From positions 3,957-67,956 of the forward strand of contig CAUUCP010000006.1 of NCBI GenBank assembly GCA_963543925.1: a stretch of 64,000 nucleotides of DNA, written 5' to 3'. The notes under the pieces were generated by a model that was not told the DNA's origin, ran no database searches, and saw only the letters and a program-made list of their open reading frames with translations. The stretch comes from Bacteroides_D sp963543925. GTDB taxonomy: Bacteria > Bacteroidota > Bacteroidia > Bacteroidales > CAJPTX01. Within the stretch, counting starts at the first letter, position 1. Each line of letters starts with the position of its first letter. Position numbers and translations under genes: made by a program. This document shows positions 17,127 through 26,420 of this stretch, piece by piece.

Positions 17127-17412
17127 CACGAGATCCGTCGCTATTCGCATGCCCTATTCGCATGCTATAGGATTGAAGAAATAAGACCAAGATCCGTCGT
17201 TAGGACTGCCTGCATTGCTCGTGCTCGTTTTTCTACACAACGGGGGAAAGGTACTCATCTTGTTGAAAGGATTCTATTTAGAGGCTTTCTCTTTTTCACA
17301 GTGCCCTCTGGAGAACCGCTCCCGTTTGTCTATTTGGTTTTATTTTTTGAACTTTGTAGCAGTAAAACGGGTCAAAGGAGCGTTTTCTTTTGACGAAAAA
17401 ACATTGAAGGAC

Positions 17413-18753
17413 ATGGACGTACAACAGATTTTGGCTGATTTGCAGAAGAAGCACCCAGGCGAGCCTCAGTTCCTACAAGCAGTCACAGAGGTTTTGGAAT
17501 CGGTGAAAGACGTGTACAACGAAAACCCCAAGTTCGCACAGAACAAGATCATGGAGCGCATCATCGAGCCTGATCGCGTATTTATGTTCAAGGTGCCCTG
17601 GGAAGATGACAAGGGCGAGATCCATGTAAACATCGGTTACCGTGTACAGTTCAACGGTGCTATCGGTCCATACAAGGGCGGGATTCGTTTCCAACCCAAT
17701 GTGACATTGGATACCATGAAGTTCCTCGGTTTCGAACAAACCTTCAAAAATGCTCTTACGACCCTCCCTATGGGTGGTGGTAAGGGGGGAAGTGATTTCA
17801 ACCCGACAGGACGTTCGGATGCTGAAGTCCGCCGTTTCTGCGAAAAGTTCGTCATGGAGCTCTGGCGTCACATCGGTGCTGAAACCGACGTTCCTGCAGG
17901 GGACATGGGCGTAGGTGGACGTGAAATCGGATACATGTACGGGATGTACAAAAAGCTCGCGCAGTGCCACACGGGCGTATTCACCGGTAAGGGGATGAAC
18001 TGGGGTGGATCGAAGATGCGTCCCGAAGCTACAGGATACGGTGCCGTATTCTTCCTCTGCCATATGCTCGCTGCACACAACGATACGATCAAGGGCAAGC
18101 GCGTAGCTGTTTCTGGGTTCGGTAACGTGGCTTGGGGCGCATGCGAAAAACTCGTACAGTTGGGCGCAAAGGTCGTATGTATCTCGGGGCCTGACGGATA
18201 CATCCTCGACGAAGCAGGTATGACACAAGAAAAGGTCAACTACATGCTCGAACTGCGTGCATCGAACCAGAACGTAGTAGCTCCGTACGAAAAGAAGTTC
18301 CCAGGTTCGAAGTTTATCGCTGGAAAGAAACCGTGGGAAGTTAAGGTGGATATCGCAATGCCTTGCGCTACCCAGAACGAGTTGAGCGCGGACGATGCAA
18401 AGGCGTTGATCGCGAACGGTGTGAAGTACGTAGCCGAAGTATCCAACATGGGATGCCAAGCAGATGCTATCCACGCCTTCATTAACGCACGTATCCCATT
18501 CGGTCCTGGTAAGGCAGTGAACGCTGGTGGGGTCGCTACCTCTGGGTTGGAAATGTCGCAGAATGCATTGAAGCTTAGCTGGTCTGGTGACGAAGTCATC
18601 GCTCGCTTGGAGACCATCATGCAAGACATCTTCAACGCTGCCGTACAATACGGTAAGGAAAAGGACGGCTACATCAACCTCGTTAAGGGGGCAAACATTG
18701 CGGGCTTCATGAAGGTGGCTAACGCAATGTGCGACCTCGGTCTAGTATACTAA
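17413..18753 (+). CDS. gdhA: Glutamate dehydrogenase
   Basis: 446 residues, the usual length of the hexameric small-subunit family. Reversibly converts 2-oxoglutarate and ammonia to glutamate. The start is ATG 17413 (M-D-V-Q-Q), where the family begins; the frame is open upstream to 17215 but that part has no family likeness. GPYKGGIRF, the catalytic-lysine block LPMGGGKGGSDFNP, PAGDMGVGGREIGYM and the nucleotide-binding VSGFGNVAWGACEKL are all present. Codon choice is strongly biased (GGT, GCT, TTC, AAG) compared with nearby genes, as expected for very high expression. Cofactor preference (NADP is usual for this length) is not certain. Confidence 0.96.
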   Translation: MDVQQILADLQKKHPGEPQFLQAVTEVLESVKDVYNENPKFAQNKIMERIIEPDRVFMFKVPWEDDKGEIHVNIGYRVQFNGAIGPYKGGIRFQPNVTLDTMKFLGFEQTFKNALTTLPMGGGKGGSDFNPTGRSDAEVRRFCEKFVMELWRHIGAETDVPAGDMGVGGREIGYMYGMYKKLAQCHTGVFTGKGMNWGGSKMRPEATGYGAVFFLCHMLAAHNDTIKGKRVAVSGFGNVAWGACEKLVQLGAKVVCISGPDGYILDEAGMTQEKVNYMLELRASNQNVVAPYEKKFPGSKFIAGKKPWEVKVDIAMPCATQNELSADDAKALIANGVKYVAEVSNMGCQADAIHAFINARIPFGPGKAVNAGGVATSGLEMSQNALKLSWSGDEVIARLETIMQDIFNAAVQYGKEKDGYINLVKGANIAGFMKVANAMCDLGLVY

Positions 18754-18784
18754 GGCTCTCATTTCTACTTGTTAGATGTAAGGC

Positions 18785-18819
18785 GGACGCCTGAGGGAAA
18801 CCTCGGGCGTCCTTTTTTT
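18785..18819 (+). terminator. Rho-independent terminator after gdhA
   Basis: GGACGCCTGAGGG-AAA-CCTCGGGCGTCC stem followed by seven T. Confidence 0.93.
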
Positions 18820-18865
18820 ACATCCATGGATAACCAGTAGATGGGATACGAGGAAAATCACCCCC

Positions 18866-19067
18866 CCAGAGAAATCACCCTAAAAGAAATCAACCCCAGA
18901 GAAATCACCCTAGGGTGATTCTCTGGGAGGGTCGAGCGAGAGGCGCTCTTATTGCCCTCCCTCTCAATTACCGCCCCAATTTCCGCCCCCAGTGCTCCCT
19001 CCAATTTCCGCCCCCCGTTATAATGGGGAAACGCCATAATGGGGAAATGCCATAATGGAGAAACGCT
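18866..19067. repeat. Cluster of short direct and inverted repeats between convergent genes
   Basis: Between the gdhA terminator and the end of the AsmA-like gene. CCAGAGAAATCACCCT occurs twice in direct orientation; the second copy forms an almost perfect palindrome at 18895-18927 that could act as a terminator. AATT(T/A)CCGCCCC recurs three times at 18966-19016. ATAATGGGGAAACGCC is repeated three times in a perfect 16-base register at 19020-19067. No gene is seen in 18754-19097. Confidence 0.75.
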
Positions 19068-19097
19068 AGGTGCGCAAGGACGACCGCCCCCTCCCCC

Positions 19098-21752
19098 CTA
19101 GTCGTCTTCCCAAGTGATGGTAGGTTTTTCCTTTTTAGGCTCGGGAGACGGAGATTGTGCGCGTTTCGGTGCCGGAGTGGCGGATGTGCGATGCGTGCTG
19201 TCAACCTCTTCCCATTCGATGTGGTAATGAGCGTCGGGCGACGACGGGCGAGGCGTGCGCATAGAGTCTGACGACGGACGAAGACCAAACTCATCGTTGA
19301 AGAGGTCACGTAACGCTGCCTTTTCGCTAGCTACCCGTTCGCGATAACGATCGGCAAGCGCCTTACGGTCATAGGAAACACGAACACCCGCAGAATCGCC
19401 CTGTAAGAGCAAATAAAGCACGCCTCCCTCCTTACCCTCCTCTTGGTAAGACTCATCATCTATATCGCGCGATTTTGACCGCATTCGGTGAAATAACAGA
19501 TCCGAAAGCGAGAGCTGTAGACGGTACTGAAAACGAGAGTCGAAATATTGTTCTCCTTGGAAGCGGAGACTCAACGCTGAAGAGTTGATCTGCATCTGAG
19601 GCACCGTAATCTTCTCTTGGAGGATGGAAATCTCATTGCTCAGGGTTGAGAAACGAATGTGTCGCAACTCCTCCAGACGAATAAAGGTCGACAGAGCCTC
19701 AAGCCCTTCAATCTCATTGAGCTCGCCGTTCTGTACCGTCACGCGGGAGCGAAGCTGTAGATCCGGGAAATAAGGCTTCCCCTGAAAAAAGGGAAGATGT
19801 AGGCTCAATGAGCCAGAGAGTAAACCCGACAGATTCTTGTGCCCGAAGTTGGTGAGTCCAAAATCATCGTAGCGAAGAAAAAGCTCGTGAAGGTCAAGAC
19901 GTTCTGGAAATAGGTTCGCGTGCAACAGCGAATTCCTCTCACCCTCCGACTGGAAAAGAAGGTCGCCATGAAGACGACCACCCAATAGTTGCGCTTTTTG
20001 TAAATCGATTTGGATGCGGTCGCGGTTCGCCACGACCCGAGCCTGTACCGAATCGATGGGAGAGTCCCGATAGGTGCAGGAAGAAAGGCGCACGTCGCCG
20101 CGGAACGTACCGAGACGAGACCAGAGATCCTCCACGGGGCTCGGCGCGACGGAATCCCGCTTGGAGGGAGACGCATCAGGATTCCATACTGGCAAACCAT
20201 CGCTCGGGATCTTCCACTGAGAAAGGTGTGCATTGATCGTCCACTGGGGTAAAGCGCCCTTTCGGAAAAGAGAAAAAACGTTCTGAACATTGATCCCAAG
20301 GTCGAACGGAGAGCCGTTCCACTTCCCTCGTATTGCTCCCTTGATGAGATCCTCGTTATTGAGGGTCAGCGCTCCCTCTACATTGGTAAAAATCTGGTAC
20401 GGATTGGGCAAGAGGCGATCGACACTAAAGTCAAGATCGAAGCGTAATTTCGGATCGATAAGGGTCTCGGGGGTCACGTGACCCAGATCCTGTAGAGAGG
20501 TGACACACTCCCCAGAGCCACGCAAGAAGCTATAACGCTCGAGGTAGGGAGTGAGGAAGGGTAGTTGAACCTCATTATTCACCAACGCGAAACCTACCTG
20601 TGCATAGAGGTGCGGGTGATCGAGATTGGTCATACGAAACTTCCCCGTGAGGGTCGAGTTCCGATGGACGATCTCGCAACGGGAAATGGAAAACGAGGTG
20701 GCGGCACGAGAACCCTCTGCGCCGTTACTAAAATGACCTTGTAGAACCCGAAGGGTGTAATGCTCTCCAGCATACCGAAGGCCGAGACGTTCCCCATACA
20801 AGTTCATTTCTATACTCAGGGGGCGATCAAGAACCCCCTTCAGTTGAAGGTCGGCATTCAGTTTCCCCTCTAGTTCTACGCTCGGGGGGAGCTGCCATTT
20901 GTATTGCGAGGCAAAGGCGAGAAGCGTACGTAGGTCGAGATTTTTCCCACGAATATCCCACTCGGTCGTGTGATCGGAAAGGTGGAGAAAGCCCGCGACT
21001 TCCAACTCGTTGCGGTCGAGCTGCAGGCTCGTGCTTACTGTTTCCAAACGTTGATCTTCGATTTGGAGGTGGCTCGACAGTTCGAAATGTTGTTTCTGTG
21101 CAAAAATGAAATCCCCCTGCCGAGCATGTTCCACGAGCCCCTCGGCGCGTACGCGGAAGTAAGAGTTGCCACCAACCAAAGAAAACTGAGCTCGGAGCTT
21201 GGGGAGGATCAGACGTGTCGAGAAAAGGGCCTGAGCATCTCGGAACTGAGTCACCATCTGGTCGAGGCGCATCTCGCGGATGTCCAGTGTGATGGGGGAA
21301 ACCGCCGCCTCCTCCCCCTGCGGGGGCGTCTCCTCTTGGCGGGGACGTAGCAGGTCGTAGTTACGGATGCCCTCTTTGCTGTGCCGTAGATTGAGGTAGC
21401 CGTGAACTATCCGAAAAGACTCTACGCGCCCCTTGCCTCTGAGGAGTTCAAAAGGGTTTAGGGTGAGAAAGACACTCTTGGCGACCAGCAGCGTATCCTC
21501 CTTTCCAAATACCTCGGGGTGCGCAGAGGGGATCGTCACGTCCCGCAGGTGTAGCGAGGCGTGCGGAAAGTTGGCAAAAAAGGTAAACTCCACTCCCGAG
21601 GTGGACACCGGAACGGAGAGGGATTCGTTCAGCGTACTCAAGCTCTGTTGCACGATGTATTCGCCCCATCGTTTTTCGAGAAAAAAGAGAAGGGCAAAAA
21701 GAAGCCCCACGATGCCCAAGAGCACCAGCAGTATATTGCGAAGGATGCGCAA
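19098..21752 (-). CDS. AsmA-family envelope protein
   Basis: 884 residues. One N-terminal membrane helix (about residues 5-25) and then a very long, beta-rich exported part, the layout of AsmA/TamB-type proteins that bridge the periplasm and help lipids or outer-membrane proteins across. The N-terminal block (FANFPHASLHLRDVTI, LLVAKSVFLTLNPFELLRGKGRVESFRI) is typical of Bacteroidota AsmA-like proteins. The C-terminus is Pro/Ser/Lys-rich with a DSMRTPRPSS stretch and is probably disordered. It stands alone, opposite to its neighbours. The precise cargo is not known. Confidence 0.82.
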   Translation of the reverse strand: MRILRNILLVLLGIVGLLFALLFFLEKRWGEYIVQQSLSTLNESLSVPVSTSGVEFTFFANFPHASLHLRDVTIPSAHPEVFGKEDTLLVAKSVFLTLNPFELLRGKGRVESFRIVHGYLNLRHSKEGIRNYDLLRPRQEETPPQGEEAAVSPITLDIREMRLDQMVTQFRDAQALFSTRLILPKLRAQFSLVGGNSYFRVRAEGLVEHARQGDFIFAQKQHFELSSHLQIEDQRLETVSTSLQLDRNELEVAGFLHLSDHTTEWDIRGKNLDLRTLLAFASQYKWQLPPSVELEGKLNADLQLKGVLDRPLSIEMNLYGERLGLRYAGEHYTLRVLQGHFSNGAEGSRAATSFSISRCEIVHRNSTLTGKFRMTNLDHPHLYAQVGFALVNNEVQLPFLTPYLERYSFLRGSGECVTSLQDLGHVTPETLIDPKLRFDLDFSVDRLLPNPYQIFTNVEGALTLNNEDLIKGAIRGKWNGSPFDLGINVQNVFSLFRKGALPQWTINAHLSQWKIPSDGLPVWNPDASPSKRDSVAPSPVEDLWSRLGTFRGDVRLSSCTYRDSPIDSVQARVVANRDRIQIDLQKAQLLGGRLHGDLLFQSEGERNSLLHANLFPERLDLHELFLRYDDFGLTNFGHKNLSGLLSGSLSLHLPFFQGKPYFPDLQLRSRVTVQNGELNEIEGLEALSTFIRLEELRHIRFSTLSNEISILQEKITVPQMQINSSALSLRFQGEQYFDSRFQYRLQLSLSDLLFHRMRSKSRDIDDESYQEEGKEGGVLYLLLQGDSAGVRVSYDRKALADRYRERVASEKAALRDLFNDEFGLRPSSDSMRTPRPSSPDAHYHIEWEEVDSTHRTSATPAPKRAQSPSPEPKKEKPTITWEDD

Positions 21753-21887
21753 AACGATGTCTAATTGAATGGTTATCGCAAGAGTAACGTCTAAAGTGCA
21801 GAGAAAGATACGAAGAGCGCCAGGAATGCGAGAGGAATGCGAGAGGAAAGACGAGGAGAAAAATGAGGAGAAAGATGATTGAAAAAA

Positions 21888-22251
21888 GGTAGTGTTCGTA
21901 AAAGTGTGTAATAGGGCTGCCTATTTCTCCGCCTATTGCTCACTCTTTGTACACACAGTGCAGAGTACTACTTTAGAAATTCATAAACCAATATTTCTAT
22001 ACGTGTTTATAAATAATATAGTGTAGAAATAATGAAATATATTATGCGAATGGCTATTTTTCTGCAGAATAGGCAGGGGGAAACACGCCCAGAACACGCC
22101 CGGAATACGCCCAGAACACGTAGGCTACACCTGCTCTACCCTATCTCACCACGTAGGGGAGGGGTAGTATATTTATGAATATATAAAGTTTTATAAGCTC
22201 ACTATCGCCGACCCGCTCTCACCCACTTACACACTCTTCTAGGACAGTATC
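21888..22251 (-). mobile_element. MITE copy D, inverted and diverged
   Basis: Read on the minus strand it begins CGATACTGTCCTAGAAGAGT at 22251 and ends with ACACACTTTTACGAACACTA near 21888, the same two ends as copy B. The internal CTACAC-type repeats and the GGCGGAGAAATAGGCAGCC end block are recognisable, the middle is AT-rich and diverged. Length 364 bases. It occupies most of the gene-free stretch 21753-22575; 22252-22500 holds a C-run and no supported gene. Confidence 0.7.
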
Positions 22252-22516
22252 GAAAAATGGGAGGGGCATCAGACAACCGAGGGTGTATCTGGAGATCCCC
22301 CCCCCCTCACTTTCCTTCCCGAATCGATATTGACAAATCGGATCTTTTCATGGGAGATATTGATGCTTTTAGGGGGTCATAGGGCATAATTTTGGGTTCA
22401 TTGGTGGCAATGCCGAGGATTTTCTCATAGGACTTTAAGGCTGTTGTAGGCGGGGCTGTGCGAAAAATGGAGAAAAAAGAACAGGTGGGGGAGAACATTG
22501 TTGAAATAAAAGGTTG

Positions 22517-22524
22517 TACATTTG
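22517..22524 (+). promoter_or_regulatory. -7 promoter box (TACATTTG) of the T9SS surface-protein gene
   Basis: Matches TAnnTTTG, 52 bases before the ATG at 22576; TTG-containing sequence lies about 16 bases upstream. Confidence 0.55.
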
Positions 22525-22575
22525 CAGTGCTTCGTACGTGGTGTACGGGGTCTAACTCACTAAAACAAAATAGGA

Positions 22576-24600
22576 ATGAGAAAAATTTTGTTGAATGCAG
22601 CGATGCTTCTCGGAGCATTGTTGCTGTTCGTGCCGCTGAGCAAGGCGCAATTGCAGGATCCCACTGCTATTACCATTGATCCTGCAACTGTTGAGCTGAA
22701 GAAAGGCGAAACTAAGGAGATCACTCTTAAGTTCGTACCTGAAACCAATGTAGATAAGGAAGCTACTGTTGTTGCAGAACCAGCAGACAAGCTTACTGTA
22801 AGTGTAGCGAACGGAGTCTTGAAGCTCGTTGCAGATAAGGATATCACAGCAGAAACAGCAGTTAAAGTGACTGTGACTAGCACGAAAGTTTCTACTATTA
22901 AGGCAGTTTGCAATGTAACTCTGAAGCCTGCTCCTGCTTTGCAGAATCCCACTGCTATTACCATTGATCCTGCAACTGTTGAGCTGAAGAAAGGCGAAAC
23001 TAAGGAGATCACTCTTAAGTTCGTACCTGAAACCAATGTAGATAAGGAAGCTACTGTTGTTGCAGAACCAGCAGACAAGCTTACTGTAAGTGTAGCGAAC
23101 GGAGTCTTGAAGCTCGTTGCAGATAAGGATATCACAGCAGAAACAGCAGTTAAAGTGACTGTGACTAGCACGAAAGTTTCTACTATTAAGGCAGTTTGCA
23201 ATGTAACTCTGAAGCCTGCTGCTCTCTTTACCCTGAAGAACGAAGGTAAGGCTACAGTAAAGGTGGAAAAGAAGGGTACTGATGGTCAGTATACTACAGT
23301 TACAGAAGCTGATTATAGTAAGTTGGCAGCTAACGACGAGATCAAGGTTACTGTAGAAGCTCCAGCTGGTAAGGAAATTGAAAAGGTAACTGTAAAGGTT
23401 GGTACAGGTGCTGAAGAAGCATTGACGGCTACAGAAAAGAAGTACATCAGGGAATTGAAGTTGGAAGCAGGCAAGCCAGTTGTTGTAACTGTAACAATGA
23501 AGACACCTGCTAAGGTTACCTTGACTGTAACGAACGATAAATCTATTAAGGCAGACGCTTACACGACAACTCCTGCACTTGCTACTGGTAAGGTTGAGGT
23601 TGATAAGGATGCTAAGGTAACATTTACGTTCAAGGCTGCTCCTGAAAAGGGTAAGATGTATCAAATCAAGGCTAAGGAAGCTGATGCAGCTAATGTTACT
23701 GTTGGTGCTTACGATGCAACCAAGAAGACGATCGAAGTTACTGTAAAGGGTAATGCTGAAGTAACTGTAGCTCTTGTACCTGCAGCTCCCGCTGCTTCAA
23801 TCGTAGACCTCGCTGGTAATGCTAAGGAAGATGCTGAAGTAAAGGCATTCACCAAGGCTGATGATGGTAAGTTCACGAAGGAAACGAAACTCGAAGATTT
23901 GAAGGCTAACGAAGAGTTTGTACTCCAGATCACTGCTAAGGAAGGTAAGAAGATTACCAAGGTAGAAGTGAAGGTTGGCGATGCTGAAGCTAAGCCTCTT
24001 GAACTTAAGGACAACAAATATACCACCGAGCCTATCAAGGTTGAGGCTGGTAAGAAGGTTGTTGTTACGGTAACTACCGAAGAACCTCCTGCTGCTGCTC
24101 TTCTCGAAGTAAAAGCTGATCAGGGTGTTACTGTAAAGGTAGAAGTTGCTGGTAAGGAAGTTACAGACTTCTCTAAGATTAAGGCTGGTGATGATTTGAC
24201 TATCACTGTTACAGCTCCTGCTAATAAGCCTGTTGTTACGGTAACTGTAACCGAAGAAGGTGGTCAGCCCAAGACACTCGAACTGAAGGATGGCAAGTAC
24301 ACCCATAAGATGGGTACTAAGAAGACCGTGTTGACTGTAACGGCAAAAACTCCTGCAGAAGATGCTGTATTGGCTGCTGTAGCTGTATACCCGAACCCAT
24401 TCGTAGGTCAACTCTTCGTGGCTAACACCGCAGAAGTAGCTAAGGTGGCTTTGGTTAACGCTCAGGGTGTAGTTGTACGTACGGTATTGCCCGCTGGTGC
24501 AAACGAACTCAACATCGCTGTTGAAGACTTGCCCGCTGGTGTATACGTATTGGTACTCGAGCGCGAAGGCGCACGCAAGGCTATCCGCCTCGTGAAGTAA
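22576..24600 (+). CDS. T9SS-sorted Ig-like repeat surface protein
   Basis: 674 residues. The signal peptide (MRKILLNAAMLLGALLLF, cut after SKA) is followed by two near-identical 96-residue Ig-like domains (TAITIDPATVELKKGETKEI start, resembling BIG2 domains), several further beta domains rich in Thr, Val and Lys, and a type-A T9SS C-terminal domain of about 70 residues beginning near AVYPNPFVGQ and ending YVLVLEREGARKAIRLVK. Type IX secretion should move it across the outer membrane and attach it to A-LPS. Codons are strongly biased (GCT, GTA, AAG), as in gdhA, which suggests an abundant protein. Adhesin or surface-layer roles are possible but unproven. Confidence 0.88.
   Translation: MRKILLNAAMLLGALLLFVPLSKAQLQDPTAITIDPATVELKKGETKEITLKFVPETNVDKEATVVAEPADKLTVSVANGVLKLVADKDITAETAVKVTVTSTKVSTIKAVCNVTLKPAPALQNPTAITIDPATVELKKGETKEITLKFVPETNVDKEATVVAEPADKLTVSVANGVLKLVADKDITAETAVKVTVTSTKVSTIKAVCNVTLKPAALFTLKNEGKATVKVEKKGTDGQYTTVTEADYSKLAANDEIKVTVEAPAGKEIEKVTVKVGTGAEEALTATEKKYIRELKLEAGKPVVVTVTMKTPAKVTLTVTNDKSIKADAYTTTPALATGKVEVDKDAKVTFTFKAAPEKGKMYQIKAKEADAANVTVGAYDATKKTIEVTVKGNAEVTVALVPAAPAASIVDLAGNAKEDAEVKAFTKADDGKFTKETKLEDLKANEEFVLQITAKEGKKITKVEVKVGDAEAKPLELKDNKYTTEPIKVEAGKKVVVTVTTEEPPAAALLEVKADQGVTVKVEVAGKEVTDFSKIKAGDDLTITVTAPANKPVVTVTVTEEGGQPKTLELKDGKYTHKMGTKKTVLTVTAKTPAEDAVLAAVAVYPNPFVGQLFVANTAEVAKVALVNAQGVVVRTVLPAGANELNIAVEDLPAGVYVLVLEREGARKAIRLVK
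22652..23220 (+). repeat. 288-base tandem duplication inside the surface-protein gene
   Basis: The stretch 22660-22932 recurs at 22948-23220 with no difference that I could find over 273 bases; the period of 288 is a multiple of three, so gain or loss of a unit keeps the frame. The lack of silent differences points to recent duplication or gene conversion. Confidence 0.92.
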
Positions 24601-24633
24601 TTAGGGTAGTCCCTTAATTAGGAATCTCTTAGG

Positions 24634-24668
24634 GGGAGTCCTCTCGGAAACGGGAGGACTCCCTTTTT
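24634..24668 (+). terminator. Rho-independent terminator after the T9SS surface protein
   Basis: GGGAGTCCTC...GAGGACTCCC stem with a GGAAAC loop, followed by TTTTT. The rest of the stretch 24601-24908 holds the yicC promoter and no other gene. Confidence 0.9.
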
Positions 24669-24820
24669 CTATCTCTCCATTGCCGAGAGGCGTATTGCCC
24701 CCCCCTTAGGGTGAAACGATGGTTTACTATTTACTCTCTTTCCTCTATTTCTTGGGGACAGGACGCTGGGTGTGGGGTGTGCTTCGCCTCTTTTTTCCTT
24801 CTACGTTCTACGATTTTTTG

Positions 24821-24828
24821 TAACTTTG
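24821..24828 (+). promoter_or_regulatory. -7 promoter box (TAACTTTG) for yicC-gmk-nadD
   Basis: Matches TAnnTTTG, 80 bases upstream of the yicC ATG; preceded by T-rich sequence. Confidence 0.55.
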
Positions 24829-24908
24829 TAGAACGGTGTGTGGTCTTGCACAGACTGTTTTCTTTGGTAACTTGGGTCTATCATGGATCTTCTAAATTAT
24901 CTCGCATC

Positions 24909-25802
24909 ATGCTTCGATCGATGACTGGTTTTGGAAAGGCGGTGGTCTCTGGCGAGCGGTTGTCCCTCTCGGTGGAACTGAAGTCTGTGAATAGCAAGGT
25001 CTTGGATCTCGGAGGACTTCGTCTCCCCTTTCGCTATCGGAGTCAGGAAGCATGGGTACGCAACGAGCTCGCCGAGGGACTCGAGCGCGGAAAGGTCGAC
25101 TTGCAGGTGACGCTCTCCTGGCTCGAAGGATGCGAACCATTCGCAACGGGATTGAATACAGCACAGTTCTCGCACGTGGTGCGACTCCTGAAAAGTGCTA
25201 GCCAGGCAGAGGGACTCCACTGTTCCGACGACGTCATCTTTTCTACCGCCATGCAGTCCGATGGGGTATGGCATCAAGAGGAGGAAGAACCTGATGAACA
25301 GGAGTTTCTCCTCCTTGCCCAAGCCGTCGACGAGGCTATTGCTGCGCTGAATGCTTTTCGTATCAAAGAGGCAGAGGCTACTTTGCGTGATTTCCGAGAA
25401 CAGTTGCGGGTCATCCGCGCGGCGGCGGCTCGTGTCGATGAGATTAAAGATGCCCGTCCCGAGGTCTTCCGTCTCCGTTTCGAAGAGGAATTGGCGCGTC
25501 TCAAAGCCAAGGAAGCGATAGTGGTAGACGAAGGGCGATTGGCGCAAGAACTCTTTTATCACATTCAACGCTTGGACGTGAACGAGGAACTGAAACGCCT
25601 CGCACAGCACTGTGTGGTCTTTGAAGAAACGATGGAACATGAGTCCTCACAAGGGAGAAAACTCAATTTTATTGCCCAAGAAATGGGGCGAGAAATGAAT
25701 ACCTTGGGCTCCAAGGCCTGCGATCAGGAGATACAGCACTGGGTCGTGCTAATGAAGGATGCGCTTGAAAAGATTAAGGAACAGGTCTTGAATATCTTGT
25801 AG
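24909..25802 (+). CDS. yicC: YicC-family endoribonuclease
   Basis: 297 residues, normal for the family. YicC is an RNA endonuclease linked in E. coli to small-RNA turnover. The start M-L-R-S-M-T-G-F-G carries the universal S-M-T-G-F-G motif, so the ATG at 24909 is chosen although the frame stays open to 24711. ELKSVNSKVLDL follows, and the C-terminal KLNFIAQEMGREMNTLGSKA block is the other signature. Two bases separate it from gmk. Confidence 0.93.
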   Translation: MLRSMTGFGKAVVSGERLSLSVELKSVNSKVLDLGGLRLPFRYRSQEAWVRNELAEGLERGKVDLQVTLSWLEGCEPFATGLNTAQFSHVVRLLKSASQAEGLHCSDDVIFSTAMQSDGVWHQEEEEPDEQEFLLLAQAVDEAIAALNAFRIKEAEATLRDFREQLRVIRAAAARVDEIKDARPEVFRLRFEEELARLKAKEAIVVDEGRLAQELFYHIQRLDVNEELKRLAQHCVVFEETMEHESSQGRKLNFIAQEMGREMNTLGSKACDQEIQHWVVLMKDALEKIKEQVLNIL

Positions 25803-25804
25803 AA

Positions 25805-26404
25805 ATGTCGGATACTGTAGCAACTACTCTCGGGCAGGCGCTCATCTTTTCTGCCCCATCGGGCGCTGGCAAGACGACGCTGATCTCTCATTTGTGTAAG
25901 GTCTTTCCCAATCTCAGATTCTCCATCTCGGCATGTAGTCGTTCGCCACGGGAAAACGAGCGTGATGGGGTCGATTATTATTTCCTCTCCGAGCCAGAGT
26001 TCCGCAGGCGTATCGAACGCGGAGATTTCCTCGAATGGGAAGAGGTCTATGCGGGAAGTTTCTATGGAACGCTGCGTGGCGAGGTACAGCGCCTCTGGGC
26101 GCGCCATGAGGTGGTGCTCTTTGATGTGGATGTCAAGGGGGCGCTCAATCTCAAACGCGCTTTAGGAGAGTTTGCCTTGACGATCTTTATTGCTCCGCCC
26201 TCCAGAGAAGCCCTGCGGGAGCGTCTTGTAGCCCGTGGAACAGAGAGCGAGGAGTCTCTTGCAAAGCGGTTGGCTCGCTACGATCTCGAAATGTCCCAGA
26301 GTCAGAGCTTTGATCGCATCGTAATAAATGACCAACTGGAACGAGCAGAGCACGAACTCGAACAGATCGTAGGCGAGTTCCTAGCCTTGCTCCCAAGACC
26401 ATAG
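25805..26404 (+). CDS. gmk: Guanylate kinase
   Basis: 199 residues. Phosphorylates GMP to GDP. Walker A is APSGAGKTTL at about residues 19-28; SISACSRSPRENE is the GMP-binding region (family S-x-S-x-T-T-R-x-P-R, with Ala-Cys-Ser here), GVDYYFLSE and FLEWEEVYAGSFYGT line the GMP pocket and DVDVKGALNLK is the Walker B-like stretch. Second gene of the yicC-gmk-nadD unit. Confidence 0.95.
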   Translation: MSDTVATTLGQALIFSAPSGAGKTTLISHLCKVFPNLRFSISACSRSPRENERDGVDYYFLSEPEFRRRIERGDFLEWEEVYAGSFYGTLRGEVQRLWARHEVVLFDVDVKGALNLKRALGEFALTIFIAPPSREALRERLVARGTESEESLAKRLARYDLEMSQSQSFDRIVINDQLERAEHELEQIVGEFLALLPRP

Positions 26405-26420
26405 TCCACCTTCTCCCGAA

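Noticed and set aside
17473..18648. Long minus-strand open frame of 391 codons opposite gdhA
   Set aside because: It is a shadow caused by the strong codon bias of gdhA; no domain and no promoter.
18866..19067. CRISPR array
   Set aside because: Repeats are 16 bases or shorter with no unique spacers between them.
22307..22618. Minus-strand open frame before the T9SS surface-protein gene
   Set aside because: It overlaps the promoter and signal peptide of a clearly real gene and has no recognised domain.
22552..23664. Minus-strand frame of 370 codons with internal repeats
   Set aside because: Antisense to the duplicated Ig-like region; its repeats mirror the real gene.
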